Source: Acidimicrobiia bacterium
Lineage (GTDB): Bacteria > Actinomycetota > Acidimicrobiia > IMCC26256 > JAMXLJ01
NCBI GenBank assembly: GCA_035651955.1
Contig: DASRES010000069.1
Location: forward strand, 1-64,000
Length of the DNA stretch: 64,000 nucleotides
Reading direction: 5' to 3'
The first letter of the stretch is position 1. Each line of letters starts with the position of its first letter. Shown here in pieces: positions 17,594 through 25,374 of the stretch. The notes below the pieces were generated by a model that saw only the letters and a program-made list of their open reading frames with translations, was not told where the DNA came from and searched no databases. The translations under genes and the position numbers were made by a program.

Positions 17594-18918
17594 GGCACCG
17601 CCACCGGAACGGCGCGCGTGTTGGCGGCCGCCTCCGCCTCGGCGACCGTCTCGTCGGATATTCGCAGCAGCAGGGCGATGATGACCCAGTTCGCGACGAG
17701 CGACGACCCGCCGTAGGAGATGAACGGCAAGGTGATGCCGGTCAGCGGGATCAGCCGGCTCACGCCGCCGACGATCACGAACATCTGCACGCCGAGGATC
17801 ACCGACAGGCCCGCGGCGAACAGCTTCGAGAACGGCCGGTCGGTCTGGCGCGCGATGCGGAACCCGGTGCCCACGAGGAGCAGGAACGCGATGACGACGG
17901 CGATCGTGCCGATGAGCCCGAGCTCCTCGCCGATCGCCGAGAAGATGAAGTCGGTCGACGCGTTGGGGATCTTCTGCGGGCTGCCGAGCCCGAGGCCCGT
18001 CCCCGCGAACCCGCCGCTGCCGAACGCGAACAGCGACTGCACGAGCTGGTAGCCCTTGCCCTGCGACGTGGGCCACGGGTTGATCCACGTCGAGACGCGC
18101 ACCGTCACGTGGCTGAACATGTTGTACGCCACGACGGACGCGCCGACGAACAGCACGAGCGCCGCGACGAGGTAAGCGGACCGCGCCGTCGCGATGTACA
18201 GCATCGCGGTGAACAGCGCGAAGAACAGCAGTGACGAACCGAGGTCCTTGCCCCCCGTCATGAGGAGGATCGCGACCGCCCACGCGAGGACCAGCGGGCC
18301 GAGGTGCTTCGGGTCGGGGAGCATCATCCGCCCGATGCGGCGACTCCCGGAGCTCAGCAGCTCGCGCTTCTCGACGAGGTACGCCGCGAAGAACACGACG
18401 AACAGCACCTTGGCGATCTCGCCGGGCTGGAACGTGACCGGCCCGACGCGAGCCCACAGGCGCGCGCCGTTCACTTCGCGACCGATGCCCGGTGCGAGCG
18501 GCAGCAGCAGGAACGCGATGCCGAGGAACGCGAACGTGTACCGGTACTGCTCGAGGACGCGGACGCGCCGCACGATCACCAGCGTCGCGACGAACGCGGC
18601 GATGGCGACGGCCGTCCACACGGACTGCGTCCGCGCGAGGCCCTTGTCGAGCCGCGAGATCATCACGAACCCGATGCCGTTCAACAGGGCGACGAGCGGG
18701 AGGAGCGTCGCGTCCGCCCGCGGTGCGAACGCCCGCACCGCGAGGTGCGCGACGGCGAACAGGCCGATGACGACGGCGAGGAGCACCCAGAGATCGGGTG
18801 GCAGCGTCAGCTTCTGGGACAGCTCGACGAGCAGGTAGCCGGCGACGCCGATGATGACCGCGAGCAGTCCGAGCCCGAGCTCCGTGGTGCGGCGCCGGCG
18901 TGCGACGAGCGACTTCAC
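17590..18918 (-). CDS. rodA: SEDS peptidoglycan glycosyltransferase RodA
   Basis: 442 residues with about ten to twelve TM helices. SEDS signatures: GPVTFQPGEIAKVLFVVF, the catalytic-loop Asp in GKDLGSSLLFF, FIFSAIGEELGLIG and TLPFISYGGSS. It polymerises lipid II into glycan strands together with PbpA. The GTG start overlaps the pstP stop (GTGA) and its own stop overlaps the pbpA start, so translation is tightly coupled. Confidence 0.95.
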   Translation of the reverse strand: MKSLVARRRRTTELGLGLLAVIIGVAGYLLVELSQKLTLPPDLWVLLAVVIGLFAVAHLAVRAFAPRADATLLPLVALLNGIGFVMISRLDKGLARTQSVWTAVAIAAFVATLVIVRRVRVLEQYRYTFAFLGIAFLLLPLAPGIGREVNGARLWARVGPVTFQPGEIAKVLFVVFFAAYLVEKRELLSSGSRRIGRMMLPDPKHLGPLVLAWAVAILLMTGGKDLGSSLLFFALFTAMLYIATARSAYLVAALVLFVGASVVAYNMFSHVTVRVSTWINPWPTSQGKGYQLVQSLFAFGSGGFAGTGLGLGSPQKIPNASTDFIFSAIGEELGLIGTIAVVIAFLLLVGTGFRIARQTDRPFSKLFAAGLSVILGVQMFVIVGGVSRLIPLTGITLPFISYGGSSLVANWVIIALLLRISDETVAEAEAAANTRAVPVAVP

Positions 18919-20240
18919 GGGCCCGACGGGTTGAGCGGCGCGGTCGGGACCGTGGGCGCGCTCGTCGTCGTGGTCGTCGCCGCGACCGCGGCGCGCTCGG
19001 CGGCCTTGGACTTCAGCGCGGCGACGTAGCGCTTCGCCTTCGCCTCGTCCGTGAACCTCTTCTTGGCGCTGACGTCGGCGCGGTCCGCGGGTGAGAGGTC
19101 GTTCGCCGTCAGCTTCGTGCGCTGCTTCACGGTCGGGTTGAACCCGAGCACGCCGCCCGGCCGGCCCTGGAACAGCGTGACGCGCCCGTTGTCGAAGGCG
19201 ACGAAGAACGCCTTGCGCGCGTACCAGCCGACCGCGCCGATCGCGACGGCGATGACGACGAGCACGGGCAGCAGCCACAGGACGACGCGGAGGATGCGTC
19301 TCGCGGTGCCCTTCGGCGCGAGGCGGATCGGCTCGGGGAGCGGTTCGTCGGGCAGCGCGTCGTCCGCGCGAGGTTCGTGCGCGCCGACCGCGTCGACGAC
19401 GGACACCACCCCGGTGTCGACCGCGTCGGGCGCGGACGCAGGTGTCGCGCGCGTGATGTCCTCCGGTGCCGCGGCAGTCGTCGCGGCGGGCGTGTCGGTC
19501 GCGACCGCCGCGCCCTCCTCCGCGGGGGCGTCGTCGCTCGCCGCGAGGACGACGGCGGTGACGTTGTCCTCGCCGCCGGCTGCGTTCGCGGCGTCGACGA
19601 GTGCCTCGGCCGCGCGCGTCGGGTCGTCCTCGCGCCGGAGGATGCGCGCGATGTCGTTGGGCCGGACCATCGACGTCAACCCGTCCGAGCACAGCAGGAC
19701 GCGGTCGCCGGTCGCGAGGTCGACGTCGTAGACGTCCACCTGCACCTGCTCGTCGACGCCGAGCGCGCGCGTGATGATCGACCGTTGCGGGTGCACGCTC
19801 GCCTGCTCGGGCGTCAGGCGACCCTCGCGCACGAGCTCCTCGACGAGGCTGTGGTCCTCGGTGATCTGCACGAGCTCGCCGTCGTGCAGGTGGTACGCGC
19901 GCGAGTCGCCGACGTGGCCGACGACGATCGCCTGCCCGTCGCCCGCGACCGCGACCGTGATCGTCGTGCCCATCCCGCGCAGCTCGGGATCGTCGAACGC
20001 CTTCGAGAACACGGCGCTGTTCGCGCTCGCGATCGCGTCGGGAACCGGGCGGCCGGACGCGATCGCGGCCCGCAACGCCTCGAGCGCGGTCGCGCTCGCG
20101 ACCTCGCCGGCTCGGTGGCCGCCCATGCCGTCGGCGACCGCGAAGAGATGCAGACGGTCGTCGACGAGGACGGCGTCCTCGTTGGGCTTGCCCTGGCGGA
20201 CTCGCCCGACGTCGGTGGCCGCCCCGGCCACGAGCCTCAT
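18915..20240 (-). CDS. pstP: PP2C-type Ser/Thr phosphatase PstP
   Basis: 441 residues. Cytoplasmic PP2C domain at about 1-240 with the metal-binding motifs NEDAVLVDD, ADGMGGHRAGEVAS, GDSRAYHL, CSDGL and GGEDNVTAVVL. An Ala/Thr/Pro-rich linker follows, then one TM helix (about 310-332) and a ~105-residue external domain ending in a Thr/Pro-rich tail. It reverses phosphorylation by PknB and acts on FHA and wall enzymes. The ATG overlaps the fhaB stop (ATGA); the stop overlaps rodA's GTG. Confidence 0.95.
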   Translation of the reverse strand: MRLVAGAATDVGRVRQGKPNEDAVLVDDRLHLFAVADGMGGHRAGEVASATALEALRAAIASGRPVPDAIASANSAVFSKAFDDPELRGMGTTITVAVAGDGQAIVVGHVGDSRAYHLHDGELVQITEDHSLVEELVREGRLTPEQASVHPQRSIITRALGVDEQVQVDVYDVDLATGDRVLLCSDGLTSMVRPNDIARILRREDDPTRAAEALVDAANAAGGEDNVTAVVLAASDDAPAEEGAAVATDTPAATTAAAPEDITRATPASAPDAVDTGVVSVVDAVGAHEPRADDALPDEPLPEPIRLAPKGTARRILRVVLWLLPVLVVIAVAIGAVGWYARKAFFVAFDNGRVTLFQGRPGGVLGFNPTVKQRTKLTANDLSPADRADVSAKKRFTDEAKAKRYVAALKSKAAERAAVAATTTTTSAPTVPTAPLNPSGP

Positions 20241-20710
20241 GCCCCGACCTCGGCCACCGTCTGCCCGAACTGCACGCGGTCGCCGCGTCGCAGACGCGTC
20301 GCGACGTCGATGCGCTTGCCGTTGACGAACGTCCCGTTGCGCGAGCCGAGGTCCTCGACGTACGCGCGGCCGTCGCGCGTGAACACGCGCGCGTGCACCT
20401 GCGAGACGAACGTGTCGTCGGCCAGCACGACCTGGCACCCGCCGCCGCGACCGACGGTGATCTCGCCGTCGAGCGGGAACACCTCACCGGCGCGCGTCGC
20501 AGGTTCGAGGATGTGCAACACCGGTGCGCGCCGGCGTTCCTTGCGCGGCGGCTGGGCGCGCGCCGTCTCGGCCGGCTTGACCGGTGGCTCGACGACGACG
20601 CGGTCCGCGCGCAGCTCGGCGACGACGACTCGCACGACGCGGGCGAGGAAGAGGTAGAGGAGCGCGAGGAAGCAGAACTTCAGGACGGTGAGCAGGCTCT
20701 CGGTGCTCAT
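20237..20710 (-). CDS. fhaB: Membrane-anchored FHA protein FhaB
   Basis: 157 residues: N-terminal TM helix (about 7-27), basic linker, then a C-terminal FHA domain with VGRGGGCQVVL, VSQVHARV and GSRNGTFVNGKR, which form the phospho-Thr pocket. In actinobacteria this protein (FipA/FhaB) binds phosphorylated kinase or FtsZ/FtsQ partners and links PknB signalling to the septum. It lies 12 bp after fhaA and overlaps pstP. Confidence 0.93.
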   Translation of the reverse strand: MSTESLLTVLKFCFLALLYLFLARVVRVVVAELRADRVVVEPPVKPAETARAQPPRKERRRAPVLHILEPATRAGEVFPLDGEITVGRGGGCQVVLADDTFVSQVHARVFTRDGRAYVEDLGSRNGTFVNGKRIDVATRLRRGDRVQFGQTVAEVGA

Positions 20711-20722
20711 ACAAGTCCCGCT

Positions 20723-21376
20723 CTACGAGGCCTCGAACCGAATCTTCGCCGGTCCGACGCCGATCACGTCACCGTCCGCGAGCAGGCGCTCACCAACCGG
20801 CTCACCGTTGACCGTCGTGCCGTTGAGCGAGCCGAGGTCGTGGACGACGTAGCCCTCGATGTCCGCCCGGATCTCGGCGTGACGGCGCGAGACCTGCGGA
20901 TCTGAGATCGGGACCGTGCAGTCCGAGAGGCGCCCGATGACGGCTGGTTCCTCGGACAGCGGGATGCGCCGCCCGTCCGGCAGCACCAGGGATCCGACCC
21001 GACCCTGCGGACCCTCCTTGATGACGGCGTGCACGTCCAGCTCGCCGCGCCGCAGGTGGTCGTCGACGACGAGGTCCACGTGGACGGGGCCGAGGAAGTG
21101 GTAACCCTCGTCGTGCGCGTGCTCGCGGGCGGCATCCTCGAGCTCGCGTGTGAGCGAGTCGGTGAACGATTCGAACTGGTCGTAGTCCTCGGGGGCGAGG
21201 TACACGGTCACGTCGTTGGGCGCGACGGTGCCGCGCACCCCGATCGTCCGGTTCGTGTCGAGCTCGCGGACCATGCGACGAGCGATCTCCACGGGCTGCA
21301 GGCCACTCCGGAACGCCTTGGCGAAGGTACCTTCCACGAGCCGTTCGAGCCGTCGCTCGAACCGCTGGAGTCCCAT
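20723..21376 (-). CDS. fhaA: FhaA: DUF3662 plus FHA domain protein
   Basis: 217 residues: DUF3662 domain (about 1-115, starting MGLQRFERRLERLVEG), a very short linker, and a C-terminal FHA domain (IGRLSDCTVPISD, VSRRHAEI, LGSLNGTTVN). Mycobacterial FhaA is much longer because of a Gln/Gly-rich linker between the two domains; here the linker is almost absent. FhaA binds the phosphorylated MviN/MurJ pseudokinase complex and PknB. First gene of the fhaA-to-pknB operon. Confidence 0.93.
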   Translation of the reverse strand: MGLQRFERRLERLVEGTFAKAFRSGLQPVEIARRMVRELDTNRTIGVRGTVAPNDVTVYLAPEDYDQFESFTDSLTRELEDAAREHAHDEGYHFLGPVHVDLVVDDHLRRGELDVHAVIKEGPQGRVGSLVLPDGRRIPLSEEPAVIGRLSDCTVPISDPQVSRRHAEIRADIEGYVVHDLGSLNGTTVNGEPVGERLLADGDVIGVGPAKIRFEAS

Positions 21377-21509
21377 CGCGGGGGAGTGTACCGGCGCCCC
21401 GCCGCGGTCCCTGTGGCACGCCCGCCACCACGGTGAGCAGCGAGGAAGGCCCTTGCTAACCTCGTCGACCCGGTGCGTGGCGTCACGCGGTGACGTCCAC
21501 GCGTGCCAC

Positions 21510-21593
<84 letters not shown>

Positions 21594-21600
21594 CACAGGG

Positions 21601-21641
21601 TTGCCGACACATCTCGGCGATTCCGTCGAATGCAACGCTGG
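21601..21641 (+). repeat. Imperfect 35-bp repeat, copy A
   Basis: Starts 7 bases after tRNA-Leu with TTGCCGACACATCTCGGCGA. It matches copy B at 25306 with a 2-base insertion and two small differences over about 35 positions. Together they bracket the catalase islet. Confidence 0.55.
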
Positions 21642-21775
21642 TCGGCGCCCCAACCGACAACGCAGCCACCCGAACCCGACGCGAGGACGAGGATCACGGC
21701 TCTGCGTCCTCGCCCAGGGGTTCACCGGCGGGTCTGCATCTTCCACCCGCGCGCAGCCGGATCTCGCCGCGGCCG

Positions 21776-21943
21776 TCAGCGCGCGGGGCGCCGGAACCGG
21801 TGCCTGATGTGCGCGCCGAGGAATATGAAGGCGAGGAGGAAGATGATGACGCCGATCGCCAACAGGTACAGCAGTCCTTTGACGACCGCTCCGATGATGC
21901 CGAGCGCGATCGCGGCGATGATGATCAGGAGGAACAGGACCAC
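21776..21943 (-). CDS. 55-residue hydrophobic membrane protein
   Basis: GTG start preceded by a strong GGAGGT site 7 bases upstream. The product is 55 residues: two closely spaced hydrophobic stretches (about 2-21 and 24-43) around a single Lys, ending in a basic tail HRFRRPAR. It follows the PRC-barrel gene by 14 bp on the same strand. It resembles the tiny stress-linked membrane proteins (hydrophobic UPF0060/DUF-type hairpins), but no family was recognised. Context with catalase and CsbD suggests general stress. Confidence 0.65.
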   Translation of the reverse strand: MVLFLLIIIAAIALGIIGAVVKGLLYLLAIGVIIFLLAFIFLGAHIRHRFRRPAR

Positions 21944-21957
21944 GATCTCAACCTCCG

Positions 21958-22314
21958 TTACCGGCGGGCGAGCTTGCGTTCACCCGCGGCTCCCGGTGCG
22001 TAGGGCAGCGCGTAGTGCGCGAAGACAGCAGCCTCGTCTCCGGCCGGCAGTTCGCCGTCCATATCGATCGTGGGTGCGTCCTTCACCTGTTTCTTGTGGT
22101 AGGCGACGCGAATCCACCCGGGCCCCACGCTCGTGCCCGCGAGCGGCACGAACGCCAGACGGTGGCGGCCGATCATGCCGACCTTCACGGTCGCGAACGC
22201 CGGTTCGTCGGTAGTGGTGTCGACATAGACCGCTTCGAGCTCACCGATCTTGTGACCGTCGGGATCGAGCACGTCGCGGTCGCGCCAATCACGGATGTTC
22301 TCGGCCTCGAACAA
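21958..22314 (-). CDS. PRC-barrel domain protein
   Basis: 118 residues. N-terminal PRC-barrel (about 5-75): [20 protein letters not shown], then [16 protein letters not shown] and [21 protein letters not shown]-barrels are small beta folds found in RimM and in stress-associated or photosynthetic proteins. The C terminus ([18 protein letters not shown]) is basic. It heads a two-gene unit with the 55-residue membrane protein and is divergent from the catalase, again a stress-related setting. Binding partner unknown. Confidence 0.82.
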   Translation of the reverse strand: MFEAENIRDWRDRDVLDPDGHKIGELEAVYVDTTTDEPAFATVKVGMIGRHRLAFVPLAGTSVGPGWIRVAYHKKQVKDAPTIDMDGELPAGDEAAVFAHYALPYAPGAAGERKLARR

Positions 22315-22519
22315 CGTGGTGCCTCCGGTGTGGCTGTGGCATCCACTCTTCGCAAGCGCACCTACCCAGCGGCACGCCGCGCGACACGAACCGTCCGCCC
22401 GCGCCAGCGGCCGGCGCCCAGGACCCGGCCGGGATCACGCGCTGTCGGCCAGGGATTCTCGGTGTAGCGGCTCGGGTAACGAGCGCACACGCCGAATCGA
22501 GCCGCGGGAGACGACAGCC

Positions 22520-24628
22520 ATGCCTGACCAACGCGACGAAGTGACGTACGGCGAGACGCGGGTCGAGCGCGGGAGCGGTGGTGAGACCCATCAGGTCGCC
22601 GGTGACGATCGCCCGCGGCTGACCACGCAGCAGGGCGTACCGGTCGCTGATGACCAGAACACCCTCCGGGTCGGCGAGCGCGGTCCGGATGCGCTCGAGG
22701 GCTTCCACTTTCGCGAGAAGTTGTTCCACTTCGATCACGAGCGCATCCCGGAGCGTGTCGTGCACGCACGCGGGTTCGGCGCGCACGGTTACTTCGAGAA
22801 CTACGAGTCGCTGGCCGACATCACGCGCGCCGACCCGTTCCAGGAGGCAGGGTTGCGCACGTCGGCGTTCGTGCGGTTCTCGACCGTCGCCGGGAACAAG
22901 GGCTCGTCGGACCTCGCGCGCGACGTACGCGGCTTCGCGGTGAAGCTCTACACGCGCGAGGGGAACTGGGACATCGTCGGCAACAACATCCCGATCTTCT
23001 TCATCCAAGACGCGATGAAGTTCCCCGACCTCGTCCACGCCGCCAAGCAGGAGCCGGATCGCGGCTTCCCGCAGGCGCAGACCGCCCACGACAACTTCTG
23101 GGACTTCGCGTCGCTCATGCCCGAGTCGACGGCGATGCTCATGTGGATCATGTCGGATCGTGCGATCCCGAGGTCGTTCCGATTCATGGAGGGCTTCGGC
23201 GTCCACACGTTCCGGTTCGTCAACGCGCAGGGCACCGCGACGTTCGTGAAGTTCCATTGGAAGCCCAAGCTCGGTCTCCAGTCGGTCGCATGGAACGAGG
23301 CCGTGAAGATCAACGGCGCCGACCCCGACTTCCACCGGCGCGACCTGTGGGACGCGATCCGGTCGGGCGCGTATCCCGAATGGGAGCTCGGCCTGCAGCT
23401 CTTCGACGACGACTTCGCGGAACGGTTCGAGTTCGACGTGCTCGACGCGACGAAGATCATTCCCGAGGAGCAGGTACCGGTCCGGCGCGTCGGTCGGCTC
23501 GTCCTCGACCGCGTCGTCGACAACTTCTTCGCGGAGACCGAGCAGGTCGCGTTCTGCACCCAGAACGTGATCCCGGGCGTCGACTTCACGAACGACCCCC
23601 TGCTGCAAGGACGTAACTTCTCGTACCTCGACACGCAGCTCAAGCGTCTCGGCAGCCCGAACTTCATGCACCTGCCCGTCAACGCGCCGAAGTGCCCGTT
23701 CGCCACGCTGCAACAGGACGGGCACATGACGACCGTGAACCCGACGCGCCGGGCGAACTACGAGCCGAACTCGTGGGCGGGCGAGGAGGGCGGCCCGCGG
23801 GAGGACCCGATCTCCGGTTACCGGACCTGCCCGTCCGTCGAGCGCGGCGAGAAGCGACGGCTCCGTCCCGAGAGCTTCGCCGACCACTACAGCCAGGCCC
23901 GCCAGTTCTACACGAGTCAGACTCCGATCGAGCAGAGGCACATCGTCGACGCGTTCGTGTTCGAGTTGAGCAAGGTGGAGACGTCGGCCATTCGGCATCG
24001 GATGGTCGCGAACCTCCGCAACGTCGACGAGAAGCTCGCGACCGCGATCGCGGACGGTCTCGGGCTCGCCGAGCTGCCGAAACGGTCGTCGCCGGCACGC
24101 GAGCCGATCATGGACCTGCCTGGGTCGCCGCCGCTCAGCATCGTGGGCAACGGGCCCGAGTCGTTCACGGGTCGCAAGGTCGGCGCGCTCGTGAGCGACG
24201 GGGTCGACGACGCGCTCCTCGGAGCGCTCGTCGAAGCCGTGGAACAGGAAGGCGCCACGCTCGAGCTCGTCGCGCCGAAGGTCGAAGGTTTCACGACCAG
24301 TGACGGGAAGCGCCTCCCCGCGAAGCAGAACATCGACGGCGGACCGTCGGTCCTCTACGACGCGGTCGCCGTCCTGGTCTCGCGAGATGGCGCCGATCAG
24401 CTTGCGGGCGACGCGACGTCGAAGGACTTCCTGTCGGACGCGTTCGCGCACTGCAAGTTCATCGGCTACGCGCCGGACGCGGCGCCGTTGCTCGTCGCCG
24501 CGGGCGTGGATCCGGCGGCGGACGACGGAATCGTCGCGCTCGACGGCCCTGGCCGTGCTCCGTCGTTCGTTGCGCGGTGTCGGCAGCTTCGCTACTGGGA
24601 CCGCGAGGGGCTGGTCGACCAGCCCTGA
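22520..24628 (+). CDS. katE: Large-subunit monofunctional catalase (HPII/KatE type)
   Basis: 702 residues. Haem catalase core at about 50-520: distal His in [14 protein letters not shown], Asn in GNNIPIFF, proximal haem-ligand Tyr in [14 protein letters not shown]. The C-terminal ~150 residues ([17 protein letters not shown]...) form the DJ-1/glutamine-amidotransferase-like domain that marks clade II large catalases. It disproportionates hydrogen peroxide. ATG chosen at 22520, preceded by GGGAG and giving the usual polar N terminus. Part of the islet after tRNA-Leu with CsbD and a PRC-barrel protein. Confidence 0.96.
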   Translation: MPDQRDEVTYGETRVERGSGGETHQVAGDDRPRLTTQQGVPVADDQNTLRVGERGPDALEGFHFREKLFHFDHERIPERVVHARGFGAHGYFENYESLADITRADPFQEAGLRTSAFVRFSTVAGNKGSSDLARDVRGFAVKLYTREGNWDIVGNNIPIFFIQDAMKFPDLVHAAKQEPDRGFPQAQTAHDNFWDFASLMPESTAMLMWIMSDRAIPRSFRFMEGFGVHTFRFVNAQGTATFVKFHWKPKLGLQSVAWNEAVKINGADPDFHRRDLWDAIRSGAYPEWELGLQLFDDDFAERFEFDVLDATKIIPEEQVPVRRVGRLVLDRVVDNFFAETEQVAFCTQNVIPGVDFTNDPLLQGRNFSYLDTQLKRLGSPNFMHLPVNAPKCPFATLQQDGHMTTVNPTRRANYEPNSWAGEEGGPREDPISGYRTCPSVERGEKRRLRPESFADHYSQARQFYTSQTPIEQRHIVDAFVFELSKVETSAIRHRMVANLRNVDEKLATAIADGLGLAELPKRSSPAREPIMDLPGSPPLSIVGNGPESFTGRKVGALVSDGVDDALLGALVEAVEQEGATLELVAPKVEGFTTSDGKRLPAKQNIDGGPSVLYDAVAVLVSRDGADQLAGDATSKDFLSDAFAHCKFIGYAPDAAPLLVAAGVDPAADDGIVALDGPGRAPSFVARCRQLRYWDREGLVDQP

Positions 24629-24735
24629 GGTGAGCCGCGGTACCCCGGCGCGTCGGACCGCCGCGGTTCGCGCGGCCGATCCGTGGGCAGGTTCACGCGT
24701 ACGCGATGAGCAACGACCGACGACGGAGGTACGAC

Positions 24736-24972
24736 GTGCCGAGCAAGGACACCGGCCCTGAGGCCGGCGCCAAAGGGATCGTGGAAGACGTCAAGGGCCG
24801 GGCGAAAGAAGCGGCGGGCACGCTGACCGGCAACGACAGGCTGAAGAACGAAGGCAGCGCGCAGCAGGAGAAGGCGGCCGCCGAACGCGAGGTGGCGAGC
24901 AAGGAGGCCGCCGCCGAGAAGGCCCGTGCCAAGGCGGAGGCCAAGGAAGCGGAGCAGCGCGCCAACCAGTAG
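24736..24972 (+). CDS. CsbD-like stress-response protein
   Basis: 78 residues, highly charged and helical. The core GPEAGAKGIVEDVKGRAKEA followed by GTLTGNDRLKNEG is the CsbD family signature; the C terminus is an Ala/Lys/Glu-rich helix. CsbD-like proteins are abundant, natively flexible products of general stress regulons. The GTG at 24736 is preferred because GGAGGT lies 5 bases upstream; an ATG at 24706 would add 10 residues. It lies ~100 bp after the catalase. Confidence 0.85.
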   Translation: MPSKDTGPEAGAKGIVEDVKGRAKEAAGTLTGNDRLKNEGSAQQEKAAAEREVASKEAAAEKARAKAEAKEAEQRANQ

Positions 24973-25056
24973 CGCGCGCAGTGCCGAGCGGTTCGGCGTT
25001 CGGGTGCACCGCGTGGGTCGCCGCGACGTGCCGTGACCGCACCTTCCGGCCGGGCA

Positions 25057-25180
25057 ACGGCCGACTTGCTGGTGAACGTGATACACGACTGGCCGGATGA
25101 CGCGCTCCGCCTTCTCGGCTCGGTCGCGTCTCGCCCAGTGGCGCGCTCGCCGGGCGCGCGGGTCGTCGGATCGTCGACGC
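25057..25180 (+). pseudogene. Possible O-methyltransferase remnant
   Basis: One frame reads ADLLVNVIHDWPDDALRLLG followed by SPGARVV, close to the IxHDWxDD...ILRN...PGGRVLVVE block of SAM-dependent O-methyltransferases. Nothing recognisable precedes or follows it, so this would be a decayed fragment. Short match, low confidence. Confidence 0.3.
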
Positions 25181-25305
25181 CGCGCGGACGCGCGCTGGGA
25201 ACTGGCGACGGGGAGCGTGGGGAACGGCGCCACCGGCTGTGCCCGAACTTGGGCCGTGGCCAGGCGCGACGGCTTGCGTGCGCACTCCACTCACCACGCG
25301 ACCGC

Positions 25306-25340
25306 TTGCCGACATCTCGGCGATCCCGTCGACGCAACGC
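25306..25340 (+). repeat. Imperfect 35-bp repeat, copy B
   Basis: TTGCCGACATCTCGGCGATC then CCGTCGACGCAACGC. Same orientation as copy A at 21601, 3.7 kb apart, with two small gaps. It marks the right side of the katE-csbD islet. Confidence 0.55.
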
Positions 25341-25374
25341 CTGACCGAGCGGCGAACGCGCGGGATGGGCCGCG

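Larger units (their letters stand above)
24973..25374. other. 403-bp intergenic stretch with a decayed gene remnant
   Basis: No intact gene was found between csbD and the molybdopterin oxidoreductase. It holds a short remnant resembling an O-methyltransferase (about 25057-25180) and repeat copy B at 25306-25340. The rest shows nothing recognisable. Confidence 0.5.

Noticed and set aside
14249-17716. A 1155-codon open frame on the plus strand
   Set aside because: It lies antisense to pknB and pbpA, has Arg/His/Asp-rich composition and no domain motifs; typical of the open complementary strand in GC-rich DNA.
22289-24451. A 720-codon minus-strand frame across the catalase
   Set aside because: Antisense shadow; the plus strand carries a complete catalase with all motifs.
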